Positions 1-39,684 of a DNA stretch of 64,000 nucleotides are shown here, in pieces. A program made the position numbers and the translations under genes. Location: assembly GCA_013396655.1 (NCBI GenBank), contig WBMV01005152.1, positions 62,001-126,000 of the forward strand, written 5' to 3'. The DNA is from Campylorhamphus procurvoides. Taxonomy: Eukaryota; Chordata; Aves; Passeriformes; Dendrocolaptidae. How positions within the stretch are numbered: the first letter of the stretch is position 1; the number at the start of each line of letters is the position of its first letter. The notes under the pieces are model-generated. The model was not told where the DNA came from. It saw only the letters and a list, made by a program, of their open reading frames with translations, and made no database searches.

Positions 1-549
1 GGAACATGTCTCAGATCAGAAGCAGCTTTCTGTCTGGAGCTGCCAGGCTCTTGCCCTGTTTCCCAAGATGACTTGGCAGCCACCAGCTCACTGCTAAGCC
101 TTTGCTGCACCTCGTGGTAGCTCCTCCTTCCCACCTCAGTGGTGGACAAGAGCAGCTTTCTAAAAAGAGCAACTTCCCTTTTCACAGGGATCGGAAGTGA
201 AGTTAATGCAGCAAAGAGAGCTCAGGTACCTCAGAGCACTCTCCACCAAATGATGAGCCCCTGCCCTAAAGCTCAAAGTGCTCCATCTAACCTGAAACTG
301 TCCTCTTCTTCCCCAGCCCCAATGTGACCACTGCCATCTCCCTCCCCTACCATTAGCTGGAGGAGAACTGGGAAGGAAAAATGCAAGGTGGCAAGGGAGA
401 AGTTTGATAAATCTGCACGGGCTTCCTCGTTTCCGTATCTCCTTGGTATGCAAACAGCAGGCACACCTGCCTGAGGGGTGAGGGGCTGAGTGTCTGTCTT
501 GGTTGCCTTCAGAGTCACCCTGACGTGGCAGGTGCCAAGAGGATGGTGC
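1..549. other. Non-coding DNA at the left edge
   Basis: No gene, RNA or clear repeat is recognised. Short open frames here have no family resemblance. Confidence 0.5.
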
Positions 550-837
550 CAGACTTTTTTCAATGGTGCCCAGTGACAGGGTGAGGAGCAGTGGCCATAA
601 ACTAAAACACAAGAAGTTCCACCTCAACACAAAGAAGAACATCTTTATTTTGAGGGTGGCAGAGCACTGGAACAGGCTGTACAGGGAGGTTGTGGAGTCT
701 CCCCCTCTGGAGATATTCCAAACCCACCTGGACGCGTTTCTGTGTCACCTGCTCCAGGTGACCCTGCCTTGGCAAGGGGACTGGACTAGATGATCTACAG
801 AGATCACTTCCAACTCCAACTAATCTGTGATTCTGTG
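550..837 (+). repeat. CR1 retrotransposon 3' fragment
   Basis: 5'-truncated CR1. It shows the typical order: the GGTGCCCAGTGACAGGGTGA segment, a segment specifying GAGGGTGGCAGAGCACTGGAAC, then GGACTAGATGATCT and the terminal ATTCTGTG octamer. This is one of the better preserved copies upstream of BLK. Confidence 0.88.
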
Positions 838-3164
838 TGCAGTAAGGGGTCAGTGTGATCCCCAAGGATTTGCAGAGCCCCTTGTATGGCCCAGACAGCC
901 TTGGGGTTGTCTTCCTTTGCCAGGAGCAGAGTTGTAGAGCCAGGGCCGATTCCCATGCCATGGGAGCATCAGACATGTGCATCCTGGAGCAGCATCGTGT
1001 CCTCAGACAGCCTCATCTTGTCCTTGTGTCTTATGGCTGGTAAAGGTCCTCTGCCATGACCTCAGCTTTGATCTGCTCCATGAAGCCTCTCCTCCTGTAA
1101 ACAACATCACCAGCATGTGGGTGACCTTTAGGTTGTGCATCACACTGGGCAGATGTCAGCTCGTGTTTGTCCTGCTCGGTGGGGGCAGCTGAAGTGTAAA
1201 CTATGTGAGGTCATTCCGGCCTCAAACTGACAGAGACCAAGAGTCCCTTCCCTCCTGCTGCCACACACAACGCAAAAATGATGTCATACAATTACCCACA
1301 GGGGTTCACACAGTGGTTTTTGGGGGCCTCAGCTCTGCAAGAGCCTAAGAAAACACACTGAAAACACCCCAGAGAGGCCAACTCGTTATACACCCACCAT
1401 GGGAAGCCTTGTGATCCTGCAGAAACAAACTGTGCTTCTTATATAACATTTATCTCCCAAGGCAGAGGGGTTTCAGTCTCCCTGTTGAACACGCTGAGGC
1501 AAGATGAGAAAGTCACTTCCTCAGAGTCACCCACAGGTCCCTGGCCAGGTCTCCATTCGTCAGACCATGCTGCTATGGTTGAGTAGGTTCATAGAGGGTT
1601 GGGGCTCACTGGAACAGGATGTGTTTCATCAGAAAAAGGTCCTTTTTTTTAATCCCAGAAAGGAAAGATTATTGCAAAGCCAGTTTGTTGCGTTGTTTCT
1701 TAAAATTCAGTCATTTACACAGTGGAGGCACAATCCATTCACAGTCACTGTCACTGTTTATAATGACAACTGTTAATAGTCTGTGGGTTTTGATGGGTTT
1801 TGTGTCTGGATTCTCTTTGGGTTTCTCGCCTTCCTCATTGCCATTTTCATTGGCCAGGTTGTCTGGGAAAAGCAACTCCCACCCCCCTCCCGAATGATCA
1901 TTTTTAATATTCAAAATAGAGCAAGGAATCCTTAGGGGAGAAGAAAAGAGTCAGTTCTGACACGAAGACCTGATTAAAAAAAGAAAGCCCATTTAAAGCA
2001 CTTGCAAAACGAGGCTGCTGCTGCAATCCGGGGGTGTAACATTCCAAGGGGCTGGTCCCATGGATGGTGTGGATGTGGTGGGAGCCAGAGGCCTTTAACA
2101 GTGAGATTTGGCAGGGGCCCTCAGCCCCATGGAGCATCTGTCATGGGTCCGACCTGTGGCGAGGACATCCTCGGATCGTGTCCCCAGGAGCAGCAGCGTG
2201 GGAAGCAGGCAAGTAGGGAACATCCCACCCACATTGCCAGCAGGTTTTTCTCCATCCTCATCCTCTCTCCCATACCTCCTTCACGTGATTCCACCCCTTC
2301 CCTCTTTCCCTTCCTCACGCTCTGGGTTAAAAGAGATGATGGGGGCACTACCCAGTGGCTGCCACATCTGGCATTGGGGGTGGTTTTCGGGGATGCTGTT
2401 CCCTTGGATTGCTGCAAAAAGAGAAGAGGGCAAACAACTGCCAGGTGTGCACACCTTGGTATTCCCATCCTCCCCTGCCCCCAGGACCTGGAGGGGTGGA
2501 GAGGATATGTGTGTGGGGAAGGTTGGCTGGAGCTGGAGGCAGCTGTGATGAGCAGGGAATTGCTCTGCCATCCCATAGCTATTCCTGACATGCAATTGGT
2601 TTTGCTCTGGTGGGGAATTGGAGATGTACGTATTTCCCAACAGCCCTTTGCCTCATCTGAGAGTGGTGGGAGGGAGCAACATTCCCTCTGAGACTCGATC
2701 CAAGGAATTGAACTCCTGAGTACCAGCCTGTCATTGCTCCTCATGGGATGTGGCTAAGAGGTCCTACAAAATGCTGTCCTCTTGCTGGAAAAGGCCCTGG
2801 GATGCAGGACCTTCAGGAAGGGCCCCTCCCAGGGCAGAAATTTGGGTGGCCACACATAGAGGTGTGGAGGAATACACCATCCACCTCCTCATGTTCCAAA
2901 ATCTGGGAGGGTGAGGATCTACCCACATCCCTGAAGATCATCATGGTGTGCCTTCCAGGTTCTGTGCATCAGGAATTGTGGCGAAGGGGGCACAGCCTGT
3001 GCCCACTTCCATGGGATTTGGATGCCAGTATTTCTCTGTGCTGAGCTCCAGCTCCCCCATGGCCCATCCACAAGTCTGGCCCACACATGTGTTGGGCAGA
3101 AGAGAGACTGAAGTTGAAATTCAGGTTGTAATTCCAGCCAGGGCAGAAAATGCTGCTGAGTAAT
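838..3164. other. Intergenic stretch, nothing recognised
   Basis: Overlapping long frames on both strands around 2000-2750 look like chance openness in GC-rich DNA. No splice-supported exon or known domain is seen. Confidence 0.5.
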
Positions 3165-3290
3165 GCAACTTTGTCATAAAACCTGTCACACCTGAAGAAC
3201 CCCAGAGTAGCTGCAGGTACCCAAAGAAATGTACCTCCTTCTCCTGGACCCATCCTCCTCCTTCTCTGCTCCAGTGCATCCTGCAGAGCC
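3165..3290 (-). repeat. Arm A of an inverted repeat pair (partner at 4088-4190)
   Basis: Its reverse complement matches 4088-4190 through GATGCACTGGAG, GGAGGAGGATGGG, GGAGAAGGAG, then AGCTACTCTGGGGTTCTTCA and GGTTTTATGA. By eye the arms are roughly 80-85% alike with small indels. The family is unidentified; it does not show the CR1 tail. Confidence 0.75.
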
Positions 3291-3595
3291 ATCCCCAGCA
3301 GAAATCCACCTGGCTGATGTAGTGCCAGGGTTGAGCTCATGAGGGAAGCATGTTCAAGGGAGGTGGGATAAGCAGTCTGCCCTCCTGATTTTCCCTCCCC
3401 AGAGACCCTGATCCCTGGCTGTGCTTGCTGGCCCGCAGCCCCTTGCAGCTCAGCCAAGCATCTGCCAGGTTCCAAGGGGGTGCAATGCTCAATATAAGCA
3501 GACATTTTTCTTCCAGACAGATGTTTTGATTAACAAATGACCACTCTGGCAACAGGCAGCTGTTTTCTGCTTCTGGAGTGAGAAAGAAGATTTTA

Positions 3596-3642
3596 TCTTC
3601 TTTTTTTTCTCTCTCTCTCTCTTTTCTTTTTTATTCTTGTCT
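3596..3642 (+). repeat. Polypyrimidine / CT microsatellite
   Basis: Run of T followed by (CT)n and further T-rich sequence. Confidence 0.8.
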
Positions 3643-4087
3643 GTCAAAAAACTTTCTGTGTCTGCTTAAACTCAAGGGCCTGGAAACATGTGTTCTTCCA
3701 CCCCCCAGCCTCACACATAGCATGGAGAGTCCCAGCTTTTCAGAAGGGCCTGAAACAGATGGATTTCCTGCTTGGCTCCTTTGCTTGGGCCAGGTTCACC
3801 TGCCCAAAGAAAATGGCCTAAGGAAAATGGTAGATTTAGGGCAGATATAAGTTGCAATTGAAATGGAGAGCTGGCTTGGATTGAAGGAAAAAATCCTAAA
3901 ATAAGCCAGTGGGCTTCAGTCTCATCCCTGAAATGTGTCCCACTCACCAAGGGGTGAATCACAGGACAACAAAGCTCCTGGATTTCTCATCCCTCTGCCC
4001 TGGGCTAGCAGGGGACAGGTATTCCTAACACCAGTTTGGCCACACTGCTCGAAACTGGGACTTGGACAGGGTACAAGACAAGGAGGT

Positions 4088-4190
4088 GGGATGCACTGGA
4101 GTGGGGAGGGAGGAGGATGGGACTGGGAGAAGGAGACACCTCCAGCTACTCTGGGGTTCTTCAGGCGTGAGAGGTTTTATGATGGAACAG
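4088..4190 (+). repeat. Arm B of an inverted repeat pair (partner at 3165-3290)
   Basis: Opposite orientation to arm A, separated by about 800 bases. The same core, AGCTACTCTGGGGTTCTTCA, is present without change. Confidence 0.75.
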
Positions 4191-4500
4191 CACCAACATC
4201 AGGACCTCACCAGCGTTGCCTGGACAGCCTGGCTGCTCCTGAGGATTGTCCCTCATGTTCCCTCAAAGACCTTTTTCATAGACCAGAATATTTGACAGGG
4301 TCCTCAATGCACAAATACAACTTGGTATGTTTATCCCTCTAAGACCAGGACTGGATGGGATCTGAACATTGCCAGTAAAATATTCCCACTTTCCTGGCAA
4401 GGATGCAACATACAAACCCAACTTCACTTCCCAGCAAGAGTCTTGATGCTTCTTGCTCTGGACTCTCCAGCTCCTCACAGGGACTTTCTGCATTGCTGTA

Positions 4501-4690
4501 ATCATGGAATCTCAAAATGATTTTGGTTGGAAGGGACCTTAAAGATTGTCTAGTTCTAGCCCCCTGCTATGGGCAGGGACATCTGCCTCTAGTCCAGGTT
4601 GCTCCAAGCCCCATCCAACATGCCCTTGGACACTTCCAGTGATGGAGCAGCCACAGCTTCTCTGAAAAGCCTGTGTCACAGAGGATGGTG
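4501..4690 (-). repeat. CR1 fragment, 3' end
   Basis: Begins with ATCATGGAATCTCA and GGTTGGAAGGGACCTTAAAGAT, the inverted CR1 tail, then GGTTGCTCCAAGCCCCATCC and the GGACACTTCCAG segment. Confidence 0.85.
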
Positions 4691-6099
4691 GCCACAGCCT
4701 CCTCCTTGTGCCTCTGTACAAGACCTTGTGCATGGTCAGTGCTGTTTATAGCACAGAGCATTGGTTGGCCGTTGTCTTCAAATATCCTCCGAGAAACAAA
4801 GCTGCAAATCTTTCGAAAATATAAGCTAAAAAGAGCTTGACTGGAACCCAGCAAAAGTGGAAAACAGTCACAGCAAAAAAAAACCCCACTCCAGCAGCAA
4901 ATCTTCATTCTTATTTAAGTAGCTGATCCACCAAGATCTTCAGTAACTCTCCAATTTTGTGTCTTGCAAAGCCATCCAAGGGTGCCAGGTCAGTAAATGT
5001 ATTGAAGAGATATTTTATAGAGGAAAGAGAGAATTTAATGCATCTATGATATGGCTGGAGCTGGAGGAATTTTTTTTTTTCTTACTGAACTTTTTCACTC
5101 CTCACTGATGCAAAAATGCAAATCTGGAACACTTAAATTATTGTATCTGAAGTGAGTTGATTTCAGCAATTCTTTCTGGATGGGGGAGGACTTGCAAAGA
5201 GAAATTCAGCATTTTAAACCCCTCATAATTGGCTAGATCTGCATTTTCAAAGTACATTTCATAGGGGTTTTAATGCCATATCCTTTTAAAACGTACTTTC
5301 TTAAAAAAAAAAAAAGAGACATACTGAAGTTTTAAAATGAAGTAAAATATCTAATCTGGGAGAAATATGAAAACACTTTGCTGCACCCACCTTAGAATCT
5401 GGATGGAAAGGGTGCTCATTTTGGGATTTCAGTGTGCCTGGAGGGTTTTTCTGGAGCTGCCCTCACAGCGAAACTCAACTGACTTGGTTGGGTCTTTAGT
5501 TATTTTTCCATGACAGTTTCATGGGGTTGAGGCAAATAGTGAGCCAAGACTTCTGCTTTTCTGCCAGATTTGGTCTTGTTTTAGCCCCACACCCGCCCAT
5601 GCAATCCCAAGACCATTTGTTGGTGTCATCCACATCCCTGGGGCCCAAAGTGCTGCGTTCACATCACAAACAACTTCTGAGCTCTCTTGCCCTGGTAGTG
5701 GAAACCAGCCAACCACAGTAGATGGTGCAGGGCTGCTCCCCAGAAAGATGAGCTGGGCAGATGGTTTCAGGGCTTGGCTCAGCCCAGGTACCCCCATCCT
5801 ACCCTCTGTGCATCCAGCACGTCCAATTCAACTCTGTCCTGGTTGCTTTAGACCACCCTGGGCTCTCAAAACACATCAAACACGGGGGCGAGGTGGGTCT
5901 CCAAACCCTGTGATCAGCAGAGACTTGGTCCCCCTGGAATTCCAAGTTCAGCTCCATAGGTTGGTCCTGCAAGGTATGTTCTCCAACACTCCTTGAAAAA
6001 GGGCAAGTGATAGGCTGTTTAGTCATATCCTGTCCTCTCCACCATGAAGGTGTGCTCCAAATTCCAGTGGAGCTGGAGCAAGACCTTGTGGTGCAATCT
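4691..6099. other. AT-rich intergenic DNA, nothing recognised
   Basis: Includes A-runs near 5305 and T-runs near 5070 but no exon, RNA gene or clear mobile element. Confidence 0.5.
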
Positions 6100-6450
6100 T
6101 GGACCTCATCAGGGTCTACAGCTTCCTGACAAGGGGAAATGGAGGGGCAGCACTGATCTCTGCTCTGTGTAACCACTGACAGGAACTGAGGGAACTGCTG
6201 GAGCTGTGTCAGGGGATGGTTTAGGTTGGATATAAGGAAAAGGTCCTTCACCCAGAGGGTGGTCGATCACTGGACAGGCTCCCCAGGGCAGTGGTCCAGG
6301 CTCCAAGGCTGCCCGAGTCCAAGAAGAGTTTGGACCATGCTCTCAGGCACATGGTGGGATGGTTGGGGTGTCCTGTGCAGGGCCAGGAGCCGAACTTGAT
6401 GACCCATGTGGGTCTTTTCCAGCTCAGGATATTTTATGATGCTATCTTCA
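6100..6450 (+). repeat. CR1 fragment, 3' half
   Basis: Contains GGGGAAATGGAGGGGCAGCA, GTTTAGGTTGGATATAAGGA, AGGCTCCCCAGGGCAGTGG and CAGCTCAGGATATTTTATGA. It belongs to the same CR1 subfamily as the copy at 12437-12757. Confidence 0.85.
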
Positions 6451-6710
6451 GAAATCCTTCCCTTTTCCCATTCCTGAGATCACTTACATCTGCATCCATC
6501 TCTCTATAGCAAAAATGTCACCTCAGCTGCCCCTCTGAAGGCTACAGAAGTTACCTTCTGTAATGCCACAATGTGAGCACACAGCAGGTTTTAGAGGTCC
6601 TACCCAAGCATCCAGAGGGTGTCTATTGATTCCTTCAGTTTGACTCCTCCAGGAGTGTGTCTGCATCAAATACTTTTACTTAAAACTTACCAGCAGCTAA
6701 GCTGGACTCA

Positions 6711-6800
6711 ATCACAGAAATGTTCTGAGTTGGAAGGAACCCACAAGGATCATCAGGTCCAACTTCTAACCATGCACAGGACAGCCCTAAGAATTCTACC
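6711..6800 (-). repeat. Short CR1 fragment
   Basis: ATCACAGAAATGTTCTGAGT followed by GGAAGGAACCCACAAGGATC, a CR1 tail of the AACTC-type subfamily, truncated after about 90 bases. Confidence 0.75.
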
Positions 6801-6848
6801 TTTTTTATTTTCTAAAACCGTCTTTTGCTAAAGTTTTTTGTGCATGTA

Positions 6849-7085
6849 GAATCATAGAAACACAGAATGGTTTGGGTTGGAAGGGACCTTAAAGATCATC
6901 TTGTTCTAACCCCTGCCATGCCCAGGGACACCTTCAACTATCCCAGGTTGCTCCAAACCCCGTCCAACCTGGCCTTGAACACTTCCATCCTTACAGGGAA
7001 GAATTTCTTCCATATATCTGACCAAAATTCCCCCTCATTCAGTTTAAACGCATTACTCCTTGTCCTATCACTACAGTTTCCAATG
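6849..7085 (-). repeat. CR1 fragment, 3' end
   Basis: GAATCATAGAAACACAGAAT then GGTTTGGGTTGGAAGGGACC. The copy lies about 50 bases after another CR1 in the same orientation. Confidence 0.88.
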
Positions 7086-8060
7086 AAGAGAAATACAGGA
7101 AAATTTGTGTTGCCTTAGAACTTTTTTGTTCTGCTCTGTTTTCTGGTTGCTTTACAAAGAACCAGTTTTATAAATGTTGGGTTTTTTTAAAACTTGAGCA
7201 AAGTTGAGGAAACAGGTTTCCTCACTCTCTGTTATTAAGCATAAACTAATATTTTTAGATGCGAAAAACTGTAAATTCACAAAAGGAAATTTTCACGCTT
7301 TTCTGAGTTAACTGTTTTCTCCCCAGCGCTCTTTTCCACTGGAAAAAAAGTAATAAAAGAAGGCTGGGAGAGCTACTATCAGCTACTTTTGTCATAATTT
7401 TTTCTTGTGAAGCTAATTTTAAGAAACATTAATCAGAAGCCGAAACACCTCGGAACAAGGAACATTCAACTCAGCCACCTTTTTTTGGAAAAAATAATCA
7501 GTGTTTATAAAATGAAGCCTCCCCCAGCTGTGCACTGGGAGCTCACCAGCAGCTCTCTGCTTCCGACAACATTTATCTGCAGGTCTATTTTGGGATTTTG
7601 CCTCTTTGAGGGATGGGTTGCGTTGGCTGCCAAAGGGTGCAGAGGCAACTCGAAGAGTGATACCCGTGAATTTTGTAGGGACTGTGAACACCCAGAGCTT
7701 TGCTAACATCTTCTGTGCGTGGGTGGGACTGAGTGACCTTTGTGGGAGGCTTTTCTGGTTCCATTTCCCACCCGAGGTGGGTCGTGGTGTTCCCCTCTTG
7801 GTGCTGCTTTGCACAGGCATGTTTTTGACACGTGTGTGTGAGGAGAAAGCTGAGTTTGTGCAAGAGTGCAGAGAGGTGTTTCCAGGCTCAGCAGAAAGGG
7901 TTGTGGTGTCCCCCCCAGACACAGGAGCACCGTGGGGAGTTGCACAGGTCAGTTCATGGTCCCCACTCCTTGGACACCCTGTCAGAGGAGACGGGATGGC
8001 CACAAGTCTGTGATGGGACTTGCTGGGGTTGAAGTTCCTCCGTGCCCTTTCCCACTCTGC
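7086..8060. other. Intergenic DNA, no supported gene
   Basis: A 254-codon open frame exists on the - strand (7419-8183), but it overlaps open frames on the + strand and shows no domain or splice context. I treat it as chance. Confidence 0.45.
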
Positions 8061-8064
8061 CCCA

Positions 8065-8345
8065 CCAGTGTAGCAGGCCACTTGGAAGAAGAGTCTTGGC
8101 CTGGTGTGAAGGAGTAGGAGACAGTGATGATGTGGATGATTATGATTAGCTTTATTGCGTACACAGTATCTAAATATCGACAATTCAGTATCTAAATAAC
8201 AGCTCCATCATCTCTTACAATGGTTACAGTGCCATCAGGTCATGGTCCCTCCTGTTGAGTTATGAGCTCCAGTGAGACCCCCTCACTTTCTAAACTGCTC
8301 ACAGAAGTCGAAGTGTGGCTTGGTCCACTTAGTCTCAGATTTAGC
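8065..8345 (-). mobile_element. Possible solo LTR fragment (weak)
   Basis: On the - strand, GTACGCAATAAAGCTAATCA (the hexamer at 8156-8151) looks like the polyadenylation region of a retroviral LTR. Just before it lies a duplicated TATTTAGATACTG motif. Ends and target-site duplications could not be fixed, and no internal retroviral genes are present. Confidence 0.25.
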
Positions 8346-10874
8346 CAACAGTCTGTGCCTACAGGATTATGACATATGCAGGTTCAGCTAGTAATGTAGG
8401 GGTTTACAATCTTTGGCCTTGCAGAATTCACAATTTCAAAGCACCTATGGAGACACTTTAGTATTTTAACTCTGTATTTGAATGGATCTTAGTGCTTTTA
8501 TTCACCCATCCAAAAGTGAATCTTCCCTGTTTTTGGGTTGGGTGTACCCTGCAGGAGTCCCTGCCAGGGTAAGGATCCATCCACAGGCTGCCTTCCATCT
8601 TGAGAGACCAGCTGGTCCAACAGCATTTTGCAGACACCAAAATCAATCACAAACCTATGATTAGTATTATTGTTATTATTCTTTCCATTAATTATGTGAG
8701 CACCTGGTGTTTTCCTATTAGGACAAAGTATATTTCCTATATGTGTGGGGGAGGACACACTTGAAGACCCAACAACCCTTTGTTGCCATCACTCACTGAG
8801 AGCAACTCAAAAACCCAAAAGATGCCTCCATCATCCTGTAGATGGTCCATCAGTCCTCCCCTAGGGTCATCCTGATGACTTGACTGGCAGTCAAAACATA
8901 TTGCTGGCTTGTGCTATATCTCACATCCCCTAAATCTGCTGAAAAGATGGAACTGCCACATCTGTATCTTCCATTCAGGAGCAGATATCATAGACCCCAA
9001 GATGCCCCAGTGAGACAGCAACAAGGATCATAGATTGATGTCCAACATTTAGGTCGACTTTTTGTCTTTCATTGTTGGTAATTAGTGATATCTAATACTT
9101 GTCTATTATCCAGCCTTGACTTAAAATGATACGTTGCTGTTGCCTGGGTAAAAAAGGGAATTTTGGCTACTTTCCTGGCAAATAGCACCATTCCAAATCA
9201 GAAATCCTGGCACAAACCCCTTCCACAAGCTGAAGAACATGAAAAGTTCCCCTAATAAATCGTGCCATCTCATGACAACCAGATCTAAGCAAAGCAAACC
9301 TGGAAGGGAGGCTGCCAAATTAAAGTGAAATTACTGCAGGAAATGCTGTGCTTGATTTAGCAGGTGCAGCTTCCCCTCCGACTGTGCTGTCAGTGCCTGG
9401 AGCGGTGCTGAGACCTGGGTACAGATGGATGGGCCATCTGTAAACTCAGGGCAAAGAAAATCTCCGAGAAGTTGGGATGCTGAAAAAGTTTCTGTTGGGG
9501 GGAAAAATGTGTGTCAGGCAATCCTGAATCATTCCACCAGTTCCCTCTATCACTTTATCAGTAATAATAAAGATGAGGCAGAAGGGAGAAGACACTTAAA
9601 AAAATAACACTTTAAAATATTGGGATGGCTTCGTTAGAAGCCTCATTTGAGAGCCCCAGTTTTTGAAATATTAGATAGGTGTTGGAAAGCAAAAAAAGTT
9701 GCTTTTGATAGAATATTTTTTTCTGCAAGTCTGGTTTGCTGGGAGCTTTTTTGAACATGTCTGTTGGAGTCTGACTATCATCACAGTGCCAGGCTGAGTT
9801 TTTGGGGGGGTATTTGGACCTGCAGTCCCTGATCCTCTCATGGCAGACTCTGAGGTAATTTGGCAAGAAGAGGAGTCAGTATGTTTTTACTCAGCTGTGA
9901 GTATTTGGGGTTTGGAATTGGGGTGTTTTTTCTGAGCATTTAGTCCACACCTTCCAATGCCTTTGGTTCAAAGCAAGGGCTGGGGCAGAATTTGGCACTG
10001 GATGTTGTAGATACCTTGTATATTTGTGGCACCAGCACTTCAGTATTGCTGGCTTCACCTGTTCCTTAATTTTTGAGGACTCTGAGCAGGTTGTTTGCCT
10101 TAGTTTGTTCATCTTGGCTACCCAGACCATTTATTAAGCTGGAATTACTGACTGGACTTGAAATTACATTTATAGGATCAACATTAGACACCCCTCAAGC
10201 CAAAGTTTGGAAACCCTAATGTGGACCAGAGGATGATCCATGGAAAGGGTCTGATTTATTTGTGTCTAGAGATCCTTGGGGTGGCCAGGAGGTCTGAGAT
10301 CCATGATTTATGGGAGACTTACACCTAGTAAGGAGCTGGGCCACATCTAAAGGTAGTGGAGTATTGCAGATGGGCAAGTCAAGCCCCCAGCCCACACATT
10401 ACACCAGGATGGGTACAAGATACACCATATTTGACTCCCTAAGCTTCTTACAGTTCTTCAAAGGGTTATTCATATCTCCAGCATCCCATCTTCCTCACTC
10501 CAGCCGGATGTGCATGGGACATCACCCTGTGCTGGAACAAGCCTGTTCTGTGTCAGCTGGGATCTTTGTGTTGAAGAGGGGACACATGCAAAGTCTGTTT
10601 GTTGGTTTTTTTCTGATAACTTATGGTGCCTGTCTGAGCCTCATTTGCAAAGCGTGAAACACCAGAGTCATGTGGGAACAGAAACTACGGGGTTCACAGG
10701 GTCTGAGGCAGCAGGAGGTTGTACAGAATGGTTTCAGAGTCCTCTCTCCAATGTCCCATCAGCCTGTATTCTCATCTTCTCCAACTTGTTATTCAAGGTT
10801 GTTTTGTCCCCCACTGCCTGTACCTTTCCCCAGGAGCAGTCTCATTAAAAAGGAATTTCTGCTCTTCCTTCCAG
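8346..10874. other. Intergenic DNA directly upstream of the BLK start exon
   Basis: No CR1 and no recognisable exon. BLK needs a non-coding 5' exon upstream of 10874, which may be here or beyond the left edge. I could not pick out a promoter. Confidence 0.4.
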
Positions 10875-10875
10875 G

Positions 10876-38060
<27,185 letters not shown>

Positions 38061-38605
38061 AGCCCCCCCAGCACCTGGGCACGGGTGTGGAGGGACGCCA
38101 GCACCTGGTGATGGATCGTTTTGGGCTTTTCCCTTCCTCCCGTGCGCCGCCCGTGATGCGCTTGGAGATGGGGAATGAGGAGGGACGCGAGGGAGGTGGA
38201 TGCTGCTTGTCACAGAGACTAAAGAGGCGGCTGAGAGATGTCACAGCTCCATCCTTGTCCTCCCTGGAGGTCTGTACCCACTTTGCAGACATCGCCTCTG
38301 CCATGAAGGGACAAACTCCTCCGTGACCCACTTGGATACAGAAAAACCCCTCAGCCCCGCAGCTGCAGCCCCGGGAAGACGGGACCATGGCCAGGGTGCT
38401 GGTGGGGGGGGTGTAAAATCTCTCCCCCACTTCTGATGCCACCGCTGGCAATCCTACAACCCCCTCCGTGCCATGTGCAGGGGTGGGAGCGTGTGCCGTC
38501 TGCACCCCCTTGGCCGCACCAGGATCCCAAGCCCTGGAGAAATCTCTCCAGTGATGCCCCCGCTCCGCCCCAAGTCGTTAATAAAAACCCGGGTACGACC
38601 ATCTC
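38061..38605 (+). other. BLK: BLK 3' untranslated region
   Basis: Follows the TGA and runs to the expected cleavage site some 15-25 bases after the AATAAA at 38580. It is GC-rich with several C- and G-runs and carries no CR1 insertion. The exact end is inferred from the signal only. Confidence 0.75.
38580..38585 (+). terminator. BLK: Polyadenylation signal AATAAA of BLK
   Basis: Canonical hexamer about 520 bases after the stop codon and the first AATAAA downstream of it. A T/G-containing stretch suitable as a downstream element follows at about 38608-38640. Confidence 0.8.
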
Positions 38606-39289
38606 CCATTTCGTTATTCGGGCATCAGGGTGAGGGTGAGCCGCGGTGATTCCCGTGCCCATCCTCACCCCATGGAGAAGGGAGAGGCTGTGGGGCTCCC
38701 CGGGAGGCACGGGGTGATGCTGGAGTGGTACCCGGGGCTGGAAGTGGGGGATTCCCGAGGTGCAGCCCGCCGGAGGCAGAAGAGATGTTCGTTCTGTAGC
38801 CACGAGATGTCCCTCTCTCATAGCAAATTCAGCAAATCTCCCAGCAAAAAAAAATGAATATATTAAAATACCTCAGAAATACAAACCCTCCTTCTTGGCT
38901 GAGCCTTCACTGCACAAGCTCCTGGTGCAGCATCACGTCAGCCCCCAGTCCCTCTCAGTAACCAGCACCAGGAGGGTTCAAATGCCATTTCCATGGGTTT
39001 TGGTGCATCTCCAACCTGCAGCTCCAGGGGAATGTCCACTACAGGCTGTGGGGTGGTCTCCAAACACGAGTTTCACTGGGATGGGGAGTGGAGAACGGGG
39101 AAATAAGGCACATGATGGCACATGAAAGGGAGTGTGAGGACCACAGGAGTGAGCACCAGGTTGGGACAATGGTGGAGTCTCCTTCAGGTTACAGTGCAGA
39201 GAAGTATCTCCCCAGGGTGTTTCATCTGCTGTCTCCTATCCCTAGGAAGTAGATTTTGAGTCCAATTGTAGAGGGTGCATTTGACAGTG

Positions 39290-39684
39290 TAACAGGGATG
39301 CTTCAAGAAAGGAACAGCAGAGATGACATGAGAAATCCCCAGGGAGACCTTATAAACTTCAAAGGGGGCTTATAAGAAAGATGGGGGCAGAATTTTTAGG
39401 GGGGCCTGTTGAATAGGAAAAGGGGTGTTGGTTTTAAACTAAAAGACAGTTGATTTAGAAGAGTTATAAGAAGAAAATTTTTACAATGAGTGTGGTAAAA
39501 CACTGGCACAGGTTATCCAGAGAAGCTGTGGCTGCCCCATCCCTGCAAGTGTTCAAGGGCATGTTGAACAGGGCTTGGAGCACCCTGGGCTAGTGGAAGG
39601 TGTCCCTGCCCATGGCAGGAGTTAGAACGTGATGAGCTTTAAGGTCGCTTCCAACCCAAATCATTCCATGATTTTATGATCCCT
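39290..39684 (+). repeat. CR1 fragment downstream of BLK
   Basis: GGTTTTAAACTAAAAGACAG, GCTGTGGCTGCCCCATCCCT, CCAACCCAAATCATTCCATG. Confidence 0.88.

Noticed and set aside
2002..2744. Overlapping 229- and 207-codon frames on opposite strands
   Set aside because: Long frames on both strands of the same GC-rich DNA with no homology; no splice-supported exon.
7419..8183. 254-codon open frame on the - strand
   Set aside because: Overlapped by several open frames on the other strand, with no recognisable family. It covers the LTR-like polyadenylation region, but the peptide does not resemble gag, pol or env.
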